Below, piece after piece: positions 1-8,084 of a stretch of 64,000 nucleotides of DNA (position 1 is its first letter; the number at the start of each line of letters is the position of its first letter). The notes below the pieces were generated by a model. The model was given only the letters and a program-made list of their open reading frames with translations. It made no database searches and was not told the origin of the DNA. Origin of the DNA: Bacillus sp. AFS059628 (GTDB taxonomy: Bacteria; Bacillota; Bacilli; Bacillales; Bacillaceae_G); the NCBI RefSeq assembly GCF_002571225.1, contig NZ_NVEC01000048.1, positions 46,291 to 110,290 on the forward strand, in the 5' to 3' direction. The position numbers were made by a program, and so were the translations under genes.

Positions 1-16
1 ATGAAACATATAGAAG

Positions 17-58
17 AAATCGGCTGTTTTACGAAGTAAAGTGGCCGGTTTCTTTTTT
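17..58 (+). terminator. Rho-independent terminator of an upstream gene
   Basis: GAAATCGGC pairs with GCCGGTTTC (one G-U wobble) around a 13-nt loop and is followed by a T run. It ends a gene lying to the left of the window; the last codons of a possible reading frame end in TAA at 37-39. Confidence 0.75.
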
Positions 59-102
59 TGTGTCTAAATGTAAAGATATATTTACATTTTAGGAGGGGGA
101 AG

Positions 103-642
103 ATGGATAAAAGAGCAGAAACGACTGTTACTATTTCGATGGTTAAGTTAAATATCTATTCATTACTTATAATATTTGCGTTGGCGTTTGGAATTGGTTA
201 TTTGCATATATTTCTTTCAGGCGGGGTTCAATTTGACTTTACATTGCCCGTTATGTTTCTTTTGATTATTGGAATGATTGTTCTTGTTTGTATTCATGAA
301 GCGATACATCTAATAGGATTTCGTTATATCGGAGGTGTTCCATGGAGTGAACTAAAATGGGGCGTCAATTGGAAGTTAGGTGTTGCATATGCGCATTCTA
401 AACAGGCGATTACAGTAAAGCAAATGAAGAAAGTGTTAATGCTGCCGTTTTTACCAACTGGCATTTTGCCAATTGTATTAGGATTAGCTATGAATCTGGA
501 GCCACTCTCATTTTTAGGAATTCTACTAACAGCAGATTGTATCGGTGATATAGCCCTATATCGAAAAGTTTCAAACTTTCCAGATGCTGCGCTAGTGAAA
601 GATCATCCGAGTAAACCGCAGTTTACAGTATATGAATCATAA
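103..642 (+). CDS. DUF3267-family putative membrane zinc peptidase
   Basis: The 179-residue protein has hydrophobic segments at about residues 17-38 and 48-65, then HEAIH at residues 65-69, a zincin HExxH motif at the membrane edge, and a further hydrophobic stretch near 125-160. This matches the DUF3267 family of predicted membrane-embedded metalloproteases, whose substrates are mostly unknown. The ATG at 103 was chosen because AGGAGGGG lies 5-12 bases upstream; a longer reading from TTG at 58 has no ribosome site. A terminator precedes it, so it is probably monocistronic. The peptidase role is inferred from the motif only. Confidence 0.8.
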   Translation: MDKRAETTVTISMVKLNIYSLLIIFALAFGIGYLHIFLSGGVQFDFTLPVMFLLIIGMIVLVCIHEAIHLIGFRYIGGVPWSELKWGVNWKLGVAYAHSKQAITVKQMKKVLMLPFLPTGILPIVLGLAMNLEPLSFLGILLTADCIGDIALYRKVSNFPDAALVKDHPSKPQFTVYES

Positions 643-648
643 GGGAAG

Positions 649-680
649 AGGAGGCGTTCGGGAAACGAAACCTCCTTTTA
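649..680. terminator. Bidirectional hairpin between convergent genes
   Basis: AGGAGG at 649-654 pairs with CCTCCT at 671-676 and is followed by TTTTA. It lies between the stops of two convergent genes. Confidence 0.55.
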
Positions 681-1355
681 CTATTGTCTTGTTTGTATGT
701 CTACATCTAAAAACGAAAGCACCTCCAATAAATCATCCACCACACGTAAATGATTAAAGTCACCCCAAAATGAATCTCTCTTCCACACACCAAGAATCCC
801 TACTCGTTCACAACCAAGCACATCGTTTTCAGGATGATCTCCAACATAAAGACATTCTGTGGCCTTAACATCTAGCTTTTGTAAAGCTCGTTCGAAAATC
901 TCGGGATGTGGTTTCTTAATTCCTTCCGCTTCGGAAACGAGAATTATATTTGTATACGTATGTATGTTTAGTGCGCGGAGATTGTTCATTTGAAAGTCAG
1001 TAAAGCCGTTTGTGATAATACCAATTTTCATATTTTGTTGTGTTAAATGCTGAAGTAATTCATGCATGTTTTGGAAAGGAATACAATGATGTTGAAAGTT
1101 AGTAATGTAGTCGTTCAAAAGTCGCTCTGGCGTTAAAGTAGTAATGTTGTATTCGGAAAGGAGAGTAGCATATACTTTGTCTTTCCACGTATAGCCATTA
1201 TTATCGAGCTCAAGAAACCGAGAACAATACTCGGATTTTTCTATGTTCATTAAGTGAGAGGTAAAGCGATTATATTGATCAGGAATAAATTGTTCTAGAG
1301 ATTGGCGCCGATCTAATAGTGTTCCATCTAAGTCGAATAAGACTGCTCGAATCAT
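681..1355 (-). CDS. HAD-superfamily hydrolase (phosphatase-like)
   Basis: The 224-residue protein opens with the HAD motif I FDLDGTLLD at residues 7-15 (nucleophile and acid/base aspartates). It has motif II ITNG near residue 115, a lysine in IKKPHPEIF (motif III) and the motif IV segment GDHPENDVLG. The helical cap between motifs I and II makes it subfamily IA, like YjjG/YsaA nucleotidases and phosphoglycolate-type phosphatases. AAGGAGG sits just upstream of the ATG at 1355. The substrate cannot be told from sequence. It stands alone, convergent with the DUF3267 gene. Confidence 0.88.
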   Translation of the reverse strand: MIRAVLFDLDGTLLDRRQSLEQFIPDQYNRFTSHLMNIEKSEYCSRFLELDNNGYTWKDKVYATLLSEYNITTLTPERLLNDYITNFQHHCIPFQNMHELLQHLTQQNMKIGIITNGFTDFQMNNLRALNIHTYTNIILVSEAEGIKKPHPEIFERALQKLDVKATECLYVGDHPENDVLGCERVGILGVWKRDSFWGDFNHLRVVDDLLEVLSFLDVDIQTRQ

Positions 1356-1448
1356 GAGAAACCTCCTTACAGTTTTTATAATTAATTATCGCATATTCGT
1401 TAAAAAATGATTATGATATTTTTGTAGAATGGAATAATGGAGGATTGT

Positions 1449-2564
1449 ATGAAGAGACTGTATGGTAAGTTAGTAGGGGTTATCGTCGCAATGGGTTTAA
1501 TGGCAGGGTGCGATAGTTCTATGAAGAGTGTGAAAGAAAAAGAAATTTGTAAAACAGAAGAAGAATGCGTGGAAATAGGAGATAAGAAACTTCAAAAAGT
1601 ATATGAAAAAATAGATGGATTATCTGAGCTTGAAGCAGTAGAAGATTATGATATAGAAGAGCAGGAAAGTGCGGATATGAAAGAGGCAGAGCAGAAAAAA
1701 GAAGATGATGATGAAAATTATTTCTTTTTAGCTTCTTATTATATTGATGGTGATGAAATTGTAGATCCTTATTTTGAAAAAATAGAACGGAAACGTTTAA
1801 ATAAAGTATTCGCTGAAGATAAAGAAGCGAAGGAAGAGGTGCTACAGCAACGTCAAGATAGAGAGTATCATAAAGATCTATGGGATATGTACCGCACTCT
1901 CATCCCAGCTACATATCGCGGGAATATAACAGAATTTGATTTAATAACGGATGGTTATGACGGTGTTGTTGCCCACGTTATGCCGAGTATGGAGAATCCA
2001 AAAGATTGGGTTCTTAGCTTAGATACGCTTGATTCTGCGGTAAATATCGATGAAGTGATGAAAACATTAATTCATGAGACGGCTCACGTGTTGACGCTAG
2101 GACATAAGCAAATACCAGTGGATGAAAAGTATGTAAAGGATTTTGAAGAAGATAAAGATATTTCAAAGTACAGAAATAAATGTGAAACTCTTTTCTTACA
2201 AGAGGGATGTGCGAAAGAAAAATCTTATATTAATCAATTTTATAACTCTTTTTGGAAACCAATTGAGCAGGAGTGGACAGAAAAGAAAGTAGAAGAAAGC
2301 GAAGAGACTCAAATTGAATTTTTTAAAGAAAAGCATGATGAATTTGTATCACAGTATGGAACGACAAATGTAGCGGAAGATATTGCAGATACGTTTACAG
2401 CATTTATTTTACAAGATTCAAAAAAGGTGAAAGAAGGATCGGAGTTAAAGTATAAAAAGATTGCGTTCTTCTATCAGTTCCCTGAGCTTGTCAAAATGAG
2501 AGCGGAAGTGTTATCGGGATTATATGATGTTTCGAAAACGATAGAACAACATAGTGGAAACTAA
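1449..2564 (+). CDS. Putative zinc-metallopeptidase lipoprotein
   Basis: The protein has 371 residues. A type II signal peptide ends in the lipobox MAGC with Cys21, so it should be lipid-anchored outside the cell. An acidic, Glu/Lys-rich linker covers roughly residues 30-130. The sequence HETAHVLTLGH at residues 209-219 gives an HExxH zinc site with a third histidine six residues on, similar to but not identical with the metzincin consensus, whose Gly is two residues earlier. The ATG at 1449 follows GGAGG at 1439-1443 better than the in-frame ATG at 1437. I do not recognise a named family; the peptidase call rests on the motif. Confidence 0.75.
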   Translation: MKRLYGKLVGVIVAMGLMAGCDSSMKSVKEKEICKTEEECVEIGDKKLQKVYEKIDGLSELEAVEDYDIEEQESADMKEAEQKKEDDDENYFFLASYYIDGDEIVDPYFEKIERKRLNKVFAEDKEAKEEVLQQRQDREYHKDLWDMYRTLIPATYRGNITEFDLITDGYDGVVAHVMPSMENPKDWVLSLDTLDSAVNIDEVMKTLIHETAHVLTLGHKQIPVDEKYVKDFEEDKDISKYRNKCETLFLQEGCAKEKSYINQFYNSFWKPIEQEWTEKKVEESEETQIEFFKEKHDEFVSQYGTTNVAEDIADTFTAFILQDSKKVKEGSELKYKKIAFFYQFPELVKMRAEVLSGLYDVSKTIEQHSGN

Positions 2565-2588
2565 TGCGAACTATATATTGTGGCTAGG

Positions 2589-2622
2589 AAAACGTAAAGA
2601 AATTTAGTCCTTTGCGTTTTTT
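2589..2622 (+). terminator. Terminator after the lipoprotein gene
   Basis: AAAACGTAAAG pairs with CTTTGCGTTTT across a short loop, followed by T residues. Confidence 0.7.
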
Positions 2623-2777
2623 ATGTTGGTGAAATTGAAAATTCTGTATTTTTATAAAAAGAAGAAGGAACTGAAGCTTTAAAAGAGAATTAGTATAAAA
2701 ATGTCACAATTTAGACACAATTATAATGCGCATATTGTAGGGACTAAAAGTTTACTCTCGAGGAGGTAATGAAACGT

Positions 2778-3005
2778 ATGAAAACGATTCTTGCGGTTGC
2801 TGGTCTCATTTGGGTAATGTCTCACGGTTTTCCGATTTTTGAAGGGGAGCAAATTCGTAGTGCATTAAATAAAAAGTATGATGATTATCATGTAATAGAT
2901 CGAAAAGAAAATGTCGTTACAGTACGTGTGAAAGATTGTTTCCATACAGTTACAGTTGCGAATGGCAACGTTACAAATGAAACAAAGATGTGTGATAAAA
3001 GGTAA
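2778..3005 (+). CDS. Small secreted hypothetical protein
   Basis: The 75-residue protein begins with a short signal-like hydrophobic segment (residues 3-17) and has two cysteines (in KDCFH and KMCDK) in the mature part that could form a disulphide outside the cell. AGGAGG at 2761-2766 is only two bases from an ATG at 2769 but 11 bases from the ATG at 2778, so the latter is preferred. A TATAAT-like -10 lies near 2722. I do not recognise the family. It is followed by a terminator and is convergent with the ABC importer. Confidence 0.65.
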   Translation: MKTILAVAGLIWVMSHGFPIFEGEQIRSALNKKYDDYHVIDRKENVVTVRVKDCFHTVTVANGNVTNETKMCDKR

Positions 3006-3006
3006 A

Positions 3007-3055
3007 GAAAGAAGCTGACTATAGTCTATCACCCTAAGTCAGCTTCTTTTTCGTT
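3007..3055. terminator. Terminator between convergent genes
   Basis: AAGAAGCTGACT pairs with AGTCAGCTTCTT, followed by TTTCG. It sits between the small secreted protein and the ABC permease and probably works in both directions. Confidence 0.75.
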
Positions 3056-3845
3056 TTCCAATTAGAAGTTTTTCAAATGCCTCAACAAACACATACATAA
3101 GTGTTGCGAGGACGCAGGTGAGTAGTACGCTTAGTAAGACGAGTGTGAAATTAAATACTTGGAATCCGTAGCTAATTAAGTAGCCAAGACCTTGCTTGGA
3201 GACGAGAAGTTCGCCGAATATAACACCGACCCAAGCTAATCCAACGTTCACTTTTAACGTTGAAATAATGGCTGGGAAGGATGCAGGGAGAACGACTTGC
3301 TTATAACATTGCCATTTATTTGCGCCAAATGTGTCCATCACTTTTATATAGTTAGAATCGACTTCTTGAAATGCGCTGTAAATAACGAGAATGGTAATGA
3401 TGATGGAAATGATTACTCCCATCGCAATCGACGAAGAAATATTTGGGCCGAAGATTACAATGATAATCGGACCAAGTGCCACTTTTGGCATGGCGTTTAG
3501 GACGACGAGATAGGGATCGAGTACGCGGGCGAGAAGTGGGATCCACCAAAGGAAAGTAGCGATAATAGCGCCGAGTACTGTTCCAAGAATGAAGCCTACT
3601 CCAGTTTCAAGTAATGTCGTCCATATGTGAACCCAAAGTGAACCGTCAATCCATTTACTAAGGAAGAGATCCCAAATGCTTGAAGGAGAGCTAAAGAGTA
3701 AAGGATCAATCCACTCTTTTTTGCTAGCTATCTCCCATAGTGCAAAGAAAAGAATGAGTAGTAAAAGCTGTAGTGAGCGTGCTAACCATGCGCGTTTCCG
3801 TTCTTTCTTCCGAAACTGTTCATGTAGTTGTTTTATGTTATCCAA
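3039..3845 (-). CDS. ABC transporter permease, SsuC/ThiX/YtlD type
   Basis: The protein has about 268 residues and around six membrane segments, with the binding-protein-dependent permease EAA loop in the cytoplasmic region near [18 protein letters not shown]. It is the membrane channel of an importer for a small organic substrate. The stretch upstream of TTG at 3845 lies inside the ATPase gene. The TTG overlaps the ATPase stop by eight bases and has GGAG upstream, so translation is probably coupled. Family members import aminopyrimidines, sulphonates or nitrate-like anions. Synteny with B. subtilis ytlD is inferred from the three-gene order and the pckA/metK neighbourhood. Confidence 0.85.
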   Translation of the reverse strand: MDNIKQLHEQFRKKERKRAWLARSLQLLLLILFFALWEIASKKEWIDPLLFSSPSSIWDLFLSKWIDGSLWVHIWTTLLETGVGFILGTVLGAIIATFLWWIPLLARVLDPYLVVLNAMPKVALGPIIIVIFGPNISSSIAMGVIISIIITILVIYSAFQEVDSNYIKVMDTFGANKWQCYKQVVLPASFPAIISTLKVNVGLAWVGVIFGELLVSKQGLGYLISYGFQVFNFTLVLLSVLLTCVLATLMYVFVEAFEKLLIGKRKRS

Positions 3846-4602
3846 GGCGCTCCAACTCCTTCCATATATCTTGGAAGAGAGATGGGAAGTCATGGTGGTG
3901 ACGTGATTCTAACGGTGATAAGGAGCGGATTCTTTCTGGGACGATAAATGTTTTTGCAATTTTTCCAGGGTTTGCTTGTAGTAAATAAATACGATCACTC
4001 ATCGCAATTGCTTCTTCAATATCATGTGTCACGAGTAGTGACGTTTTCTTATATTTGCGTAGTAAGCTGAAAACGAGATCTTCTAGTTTCAATTTCGTTT
4101 GATAATCGAGCGCCGAGAATGGTTCATCTAGCAATAAAATTTTCGGATCGGTCGCTAACGTTCGAACGAGAGCGGCACGTTGACGCATACCGCCGGACAG
4201 TTCACGAGGGTATTGATCCTCTACATCATGTAGGCCGACTTGCTTTAAAAGTTGTAAAGTATGTTCTTTCGTCTGTTCATTGTAAATTTTTCGGGTGTGA
4301 AGTCCAAGCATAATATTTTCTTCAATTGTTTTCCAAGGGAACAAGTAATCTTGCTGCAACATATATCCCATGGATGAAGTTTTCGTTGTAATGGGCTCAC
4401 CATCTAAAAAGACGATACCTTCAATTGGATCAAGTAGCCCAGCAATAATGGAGAGAAGTGTCGTTTTGCCGCAGCCACTTGGACCGAGTATAGAAATGAA
4501 TTCGCCTTCTTCCACTTGTAAGCTCATATCTTCGAGAATCAGTTTGGCATTCTCTTTTGCGAAAAAGCAGTGAGAAACGTTACGTATTTGTAAAAAGCTC
4601 AT
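3838..4602 (-). CDS. ABC transporter ATP-binding protein, SsuB/ThiZ/YtlC type
   Basis: The 254-residue nucleotide-binding subunit has Walker A GPSGCGKT near residue 41, a Q-loop, the signature LSGGMRQR, Walker B ILLLDEPF and the H-loop LVTHD. It powers the importer whose permease follows and whose lipoprotein receptor precedes it. The stop overlaps the permease start by eight bases, and the gap to the receptor gene is 11 bases, so the three form one operon. GAGGCG precedes the ATG at 4602. The substrate is not determined. Confidence 0.9.
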   Translation of the reverse strand: MSFLQIRNVSHCFFAKENAKLILEDMSLQVEEGEFISILGPSGCGKTTLLSIIAGLLDPIEGIVFLDGEPITTKTSSMGYMLQQDYLFPWKTIEENIMLGLHTRKIYNEQTKEHTLQLLKQVGLHDVEDQYPRELSGGMRQRAALVRTLATDPKILLLDEPFSALDYQTKLKLEDLVFSLLRKYKKTSLLVTHDIEEAIAMSDRIYLLQANPGKIAKTFIVPERIRSLSPLESRHHHDFPSLFQDIWKELERLG

Positions 4603-4613
4603 ACACTTCGCCT

Positions 4614-5621
4614 CTATTTCTTAATAACGCTTTCGGCAATTTTTGTATTGACGAGCGCTTCATGTGGAACTTCTTTTTGTAATTCGCCAGCTCCTCTCAT
4701 TATCGTTTGGAGCTGTTTCCATTCTTCCGCATCTAATAGCGGATTTGTTGCATAAGAGTGTTGTTTTTTATACCGTTCAATTACTTTTATTGTAATGTCC
4801 TTTGACGTGTCTTTAAATAACGGAGAAACGGCATCAGCAATCTCTTCTGGACTATGAGTATCAACCCATTGTTGCGCTTTATAGAGAGCACGTGTGAATT
4901 TTTCAGCAGCAGCTTTATCTTTCTTTAAGAAACTTTCTTTTGCCATGAACGTTGTATACGGAACAGTACCAGATTCATTTCCGAATGAAGCGACAATATA
5001 TCCTTTACCTTCTTTTTCGAATATACTTGCAGTCGGTTCAAAGAGCTGTACAAATTCCCCTGTACCAGATGCGTAGGCATTTGCAATGTTAGCAAATTCG
5101 ATGTTTTGAATTAAGTTTGTGTCTTTGTGAGGATCAATGCCATTTTTCTTTAAAACGTATTCTCCAACCATTTGTGGCATACCGCCTTTACGCTGTCCTA
5201 AAAACGTAACACCCTTTATGTCATTCCAATTAAAAGAGTCTAATTTTTTACGCGAAACTAAAAATGTTCCATCTGTTTGTGTAAGTTGTGCGAAGTTAAT
5301 GATAGGATCTTTCGCGCCTTGTTGATGAACATAAATGGACGTTTCAGAACCGACGAGAGCGATATCAATCCCGCCAGATAATAGGGCAGTCATCGTTTTA
5401 TCTCCGCCAGCTGTTGTTTGGAGGTCAACATTTAATCCTTCATCTTTAAAAAATCCTTTCTCAATCCCAACATATAACGGGGCATAGAAGAGAGAGTGGG
5501 TAACTTCGCCGACTCGAACATTTTGAGTTTGTTCTTTTGTACCTTCTTTTTTACTACTGCAAGCAGTAAATGTGAAAACTGCTAGTAACATGATACAAAA
5601 AACAGCTATTAATTTTTTCAC
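4614..5621 (-). CDS. ABC importer substrate-binding lipoprotein (NMT1/ThiY/SsuA-like, YtlA-type)
   Basis: The 335-residue protein starts at GTG 5621, eight bases after AGGAGGTG. The open frame runs 50 codons further upstream without a good start. Residues 1-20 are a lipoprotein signal ending TAC with Cys21. The mature part has the fold signature of NMT1/ThiY-type periplasmic proteins (VGEVTHSLFYAPLYVGIEKG, then ALLSGGIDIALVG). It captures the substrate for the two downstream subunits. I find no TPP riboswitch in its 120-base leader, so thiamine-precursor transport is possible but unsupported; alkyl sulphonate is an alternative. Confidence 0.87.
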   Translation of the reverse strand: MKKLIAVFCIMLLAVFTFTACSSKKEGTKEQTQNVRVGEVTHSLFYAPLYVGIEKGFFKDEGLNVDLQTTAGGDKTMTALLSGGIDIALVGSETSIYVHQQGAKDPIINFAQLTQTDGTFLVSRKKLDSFNWNDIKGVTFLGQRKGGMPQMVGEYVLKKNGIDPHKDTNLIQNIEFANIANAYASGTGEFVQLFEPTASIFEKEGKGYIVASFGNESGTVPYTTFMAKESFLKKDKAAAEKFTRALYKAQQWVDTHSPEEIADAVSPLFKDTSKDITIKVIERYKKQHSYATNPLLDAEEWKQLQTIMRGAGELQKEVPHEALVNTKIAESVIKK

Positions 5622-5741
5622 TATATAACACCTCCTAGAAGTCACTCTACAAGCATGATATGTAGGTAAGTGCCCATATGTGAGTGTAGATAGCAGGAAT
5701 TTTTTTGGTGATAAAGAAGTACAAATATAAGGGGTGATAAA

Positions 5742-6038
5742 ATGAAGTACGAATATGATGATAGCGTACATTTACATCTTGATTATTTCGGAACAGAATG
5801 CGATATGGAATCGATTGCTTATAAGCGGAAGAATGAAGACGTGTGGGATGTGTATTTTAATTTTGGAGCATATGGTCTTCAGAAAGATGAGATCGAGACA
5901 GGTAAATTTATGGATGAATATGCTGGCCATTACGTTTTTTCTGTACATGCTCGTGATCTTAGCTGGGAATTTGGAAGTGCCCAGTTTGAAGAGTGGGTTT
6001 TGAAAAATCGGATAGTAGAAAAAACGCTACAAAAATAG
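5742..6038 (+). CDS. Hypothetical protein, acidic and soluble
   Basis: This 98-residue protein has no membrane segment and is rich in Asp, Glu, Tyr and Trp. GGGGTG lies about six bases before the ATG. It diverges from the importer operon and is followed ten bases later by a small membrane protein, so the two are probably co-transcribed. I do not recognise the family. Confidence 0.7.
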   Translation: MKYEYDDSVHLHLDYFGTECDMESIAYKRKNEDVWDVYFNFGAYGLQKDEIETGKFMDEYAGHYVFSVHARDLSWEFGSAQFEEWVLKNRIVEKTLQK

Positions 6039-6048
6039 GAGGAATTTT

Positions 6049-6279
6049 GTGATTGGATTTCTCATTTTATTATTTATTTTTGTGGCCGGATTTCTTATCA
6101 TGCAAATGCTTATTTACCGATTTGCAAAGAAAAACATCCATAAATATACAAAAATAAAATGGTTTCATATGTGGCTACATATGAATATGAAAAAAAGCCC
6201 GAGATTAGATTTTTTTGATTTTGTAATTATAGTACTCGTATGTATCGTTTGGAAAATATGGCTGCTTCCTTTTATATAA
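6049..6279 (+). CDS. Small two-helix membrane protein
   Basis: The 76-residue protein starts at GTG, eight bases after AGGAGG at 6037-6042. It has hydrophobic helices at about residues 2-24 and 56-74 separated by a basic, Lys/His-rich loop. The tight spacing to the preceding gene suggests a two-gene operon. No function is recognised. Confidence 0.65.
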   Translation: MIGFLILLFIFVAGFLIMQMLIYRFAKKNIHKYTKIKWFHMWLHMNMKKSPRLDFFDFVIIVLVCIVWKIWLLPFI

Positions 6280-6315
6280 TACACCTACTAATGATTTTTT
6301 CTTTTATCATAAAAT

Positions 6316-6353
6316 AACGAAAAGAACCTGTCTTGTGGCAGGGTCTTTTCGTT
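6316..6353 (+). terminator. Terminator of the small two-gene operon
   Basis: ACGAAAAGA(A)CCTG pairs with CAGG(G)TCTTTTCGT, a strong hairpin. The poly-T is weak (GTTATAG). Confidence 0.6.
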
Positions 6354-6373
6354 ATAGTAATAGTTGTAAAAAA

Positions 6374-6505
6374 CTTGCATTTATAAGTAAAACAGTGAGT
6401 GGTGTTGTGAAAGATATTTTGACAAATACAGAAACACATACATACGGAATTAAAGTGCGATTACAGAATGGACAAATTGGCCGTGTGCAAAGTGTGGGGG
6501 AATAA
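6374..6505 (+). pseudogene. ywbE: 3' remnant of a ywbE-like (DUF2196) gene
   Basis: The frame ending at TAA 6503-6505 reads SGVVKDILTNTETHTYG and then IKVRLQNGQIGRVQSVGE. This corresponds to the C-terminal half of the short YwbE family (normally about 65 residues). The upstream half is missing: the frame runs back into a transcription terminator, with stops in frame before codon 6365 and no ribosome site at the in-frame GTG codons. It therefore looks like a decayed 3' fragment rather than a working gene. The family match is from memory of its conserved RGVVKDILT and HGIKVRL segments. Confidence 0.65.
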
Positions 6506-6543
6506 GAAAGAGGTCGTCCAACGGTGGACGACCTCTTTCTTAT
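6506..6543. terminator. Strong bidirectional terminator
   Basis: AAGAGGTCGTCCA pairs perfectly with TGGACGACCTCTT, with T runs on both strands. It ends the GT39 gene on the minus strand and the ywbE remnant on the plus strand. Confidence 0.85.
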
Positions 6544-7796
6544 TATGCTTGGTTCGTGCGGAAGAATGGAAGCTTCTGCACAATGTGAATTAATCCGTAT
6601 GCAAGAATTAAGCACATAAGAGGATTAATGAAAAATCCATAGCGATTAATTGCTAAGAATAAGTTTGAGAAGATAATGTAAATAATAGAACTTGCTACTA
6701 GCATCATAACGCGTTTATGTTTAAATGAATTTAGCATGAAGCAGAAGCTGCTCAAGAATGTACCGATGATAAACACTCTATGACATAGTTGCATAAAGTT
6801 GTGAATACGGTATTGGTCTACAGCAGGAGCTGTTTTGAATAATTCAATTGTTTTACCGACAGTGAACCAAGAGAACCAATAAGTGAAGTCCGTCTTAAAG
6901 CCGTTCTTGATTAATTCTTTTGCGTATGCACCTTTGTCATCTAAGCCTTTAGCTCTCATTTCATTTACTATATTTTCATATCCAATTTTATTAAATGGAT
7001 CTGCACCGGCAATTAGTGGATCTGCACCTTGGGTTGAGAATAAAATAAATTGGTTGAGTGCTAAGTAGTTACGAACCACCCATGCGCCAATAATAAAGAA
7101 AGGTCCGATAAACCATAACAATCCGATTCGAATGGAGTCTTTAAATCCATATGTAAATAACACGACAAGAACAGGAATGAGCATCATTGGAGCTGGATTT
7201 GGACGGAACATAAGTAAAATTGAAACGACAATTCCAAACCATATATGGAATTTCACCTTATTGTATTTCCATGCGAGAACAAATACATATACACATAACG
7301 CTAATAAAAATATGGATGGAACTTCTGTTAGCAATGTACGGAAGTATGTGTAGTTACTTGGATAAATAGCATATAAAATACTTGCAACAATTCCATAAAT
7401 GTTTTTTTCGAACAATTCTTTTCCTATTAAGAATACTAATAGCACTGTACATAGATTCATGATCATGTTAATAACAGTTGCTACGTAATAGTAAGGAATT
7501 GATGTAATATCAGAAATAATCATAGCGCCAGCTAATAGTAATGGCTGACCTGGTGTGATATATGCATTTTTCCCTGGAACTTCACTAGGTTCCAAATACA
7601 CATAACCAAATACACCATGTTTTAATAGTTGTTCAGCTGTTAACGAATAGTTAAAGGCATCATTTGCACCATATGTTACTTTGACTAACTCTCCATCTAA
7701 TCCTGGCTGTTTTACTAAACAAAAAACGTGCAACAGGAAAGAAAGCGCCAAAATTGCATATACCGCTTTAGGCAAACTCTTAAACTTAGTAAGCAA
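6543..7796 (-). CDS. Multi-pass glycosyltransferase, GT39/ArnT/PMT-like
   Basis: The protein has about 417 residues and ten or more hydrophobic segments. After the first helix it has a periplasmic-type loop with ANDAFNYSLTAEQLL and TPGQPLLLAG, the place where the GT-C catalytic acid lies in PMT/ArnT enzymes. Such proteins move sugars from polyprenyl-phosphate donors onto extracytoplasmic acceptors. The start is taken at TTG 7796 because AAGGAG lies ten bases before it; the open frame extends 48 codons further without a ribosome site. It diverges from an LTA-synthase-family gene, so an envelope role such as polymer glycosylation is possible but inferred. Confidence 0.78.
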   Translation of the reverse strand: MLTKFKSLPKAVYAILALSFLLHVFCLVKQPGLDGELVKVTYGANDAFNYSLTAEQLLKHGVFGYVYLEPSEVPGKNAYITPGQPLLLAGAMIISDITSIPYYYVATVINMIMNLCTVLLVFLIGKELFEKNIYGIVASILYAIYPSNYTYFRTLLTEVPSIFLLALCVYVFVLAWKYNKVKFHIWFGIVVSILLMFRPNPAPMMLIPVLVVLFTYGFKDSIRIGLLWFIGPFFIIGAWVVRNYLALNQFILFSTQGADPLIAGADPFNKIGYENIVNEMRAKGLDDKGAYAKELIKNGFKTDFTYWFSWFTVGKTIELFKTAPAVDQYRIHNFMQLCHRVFIIGTFLSSFCFMLNSFKHKRVMMLVASSIIYIIFSNLFLAINRYGFFINPLMCLILAYGLIHIVQKLPFFRTNQA

Positions 7797-8084
7797 AAAT
7801 GAGCAACTCCTTTTTATTAATTCTTTCGTATTTTTATGTGAAATCTTTAATAGTATTAAGGATTTCCAAAACATAGTTATTATATCATAAAGTGGAATGC
7901 TGAAATTAAGTTTTTCAAGAATGAATAATTTGTATGACAAATATAACTGTTGATTATAGGAATATTAAGACAATACATTTACAATAGAAGCAATTATGCA
8001 GACGAAATATGTAATATATGTTATTTTAATAGAAATAGTTTTTTCGATGCGGGGGAAATTAAGACGTAGAAACGAGGGAATAAA

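Noticed and set aside
5640-5741. Possible TPP riboswitch upstream of the ThiY-like lipoprotein gene
   Set aside because: None of the conserved THI-box segments (CUGAGA, ACCUGAUC) is present, so regulation by thiamine is not supported.
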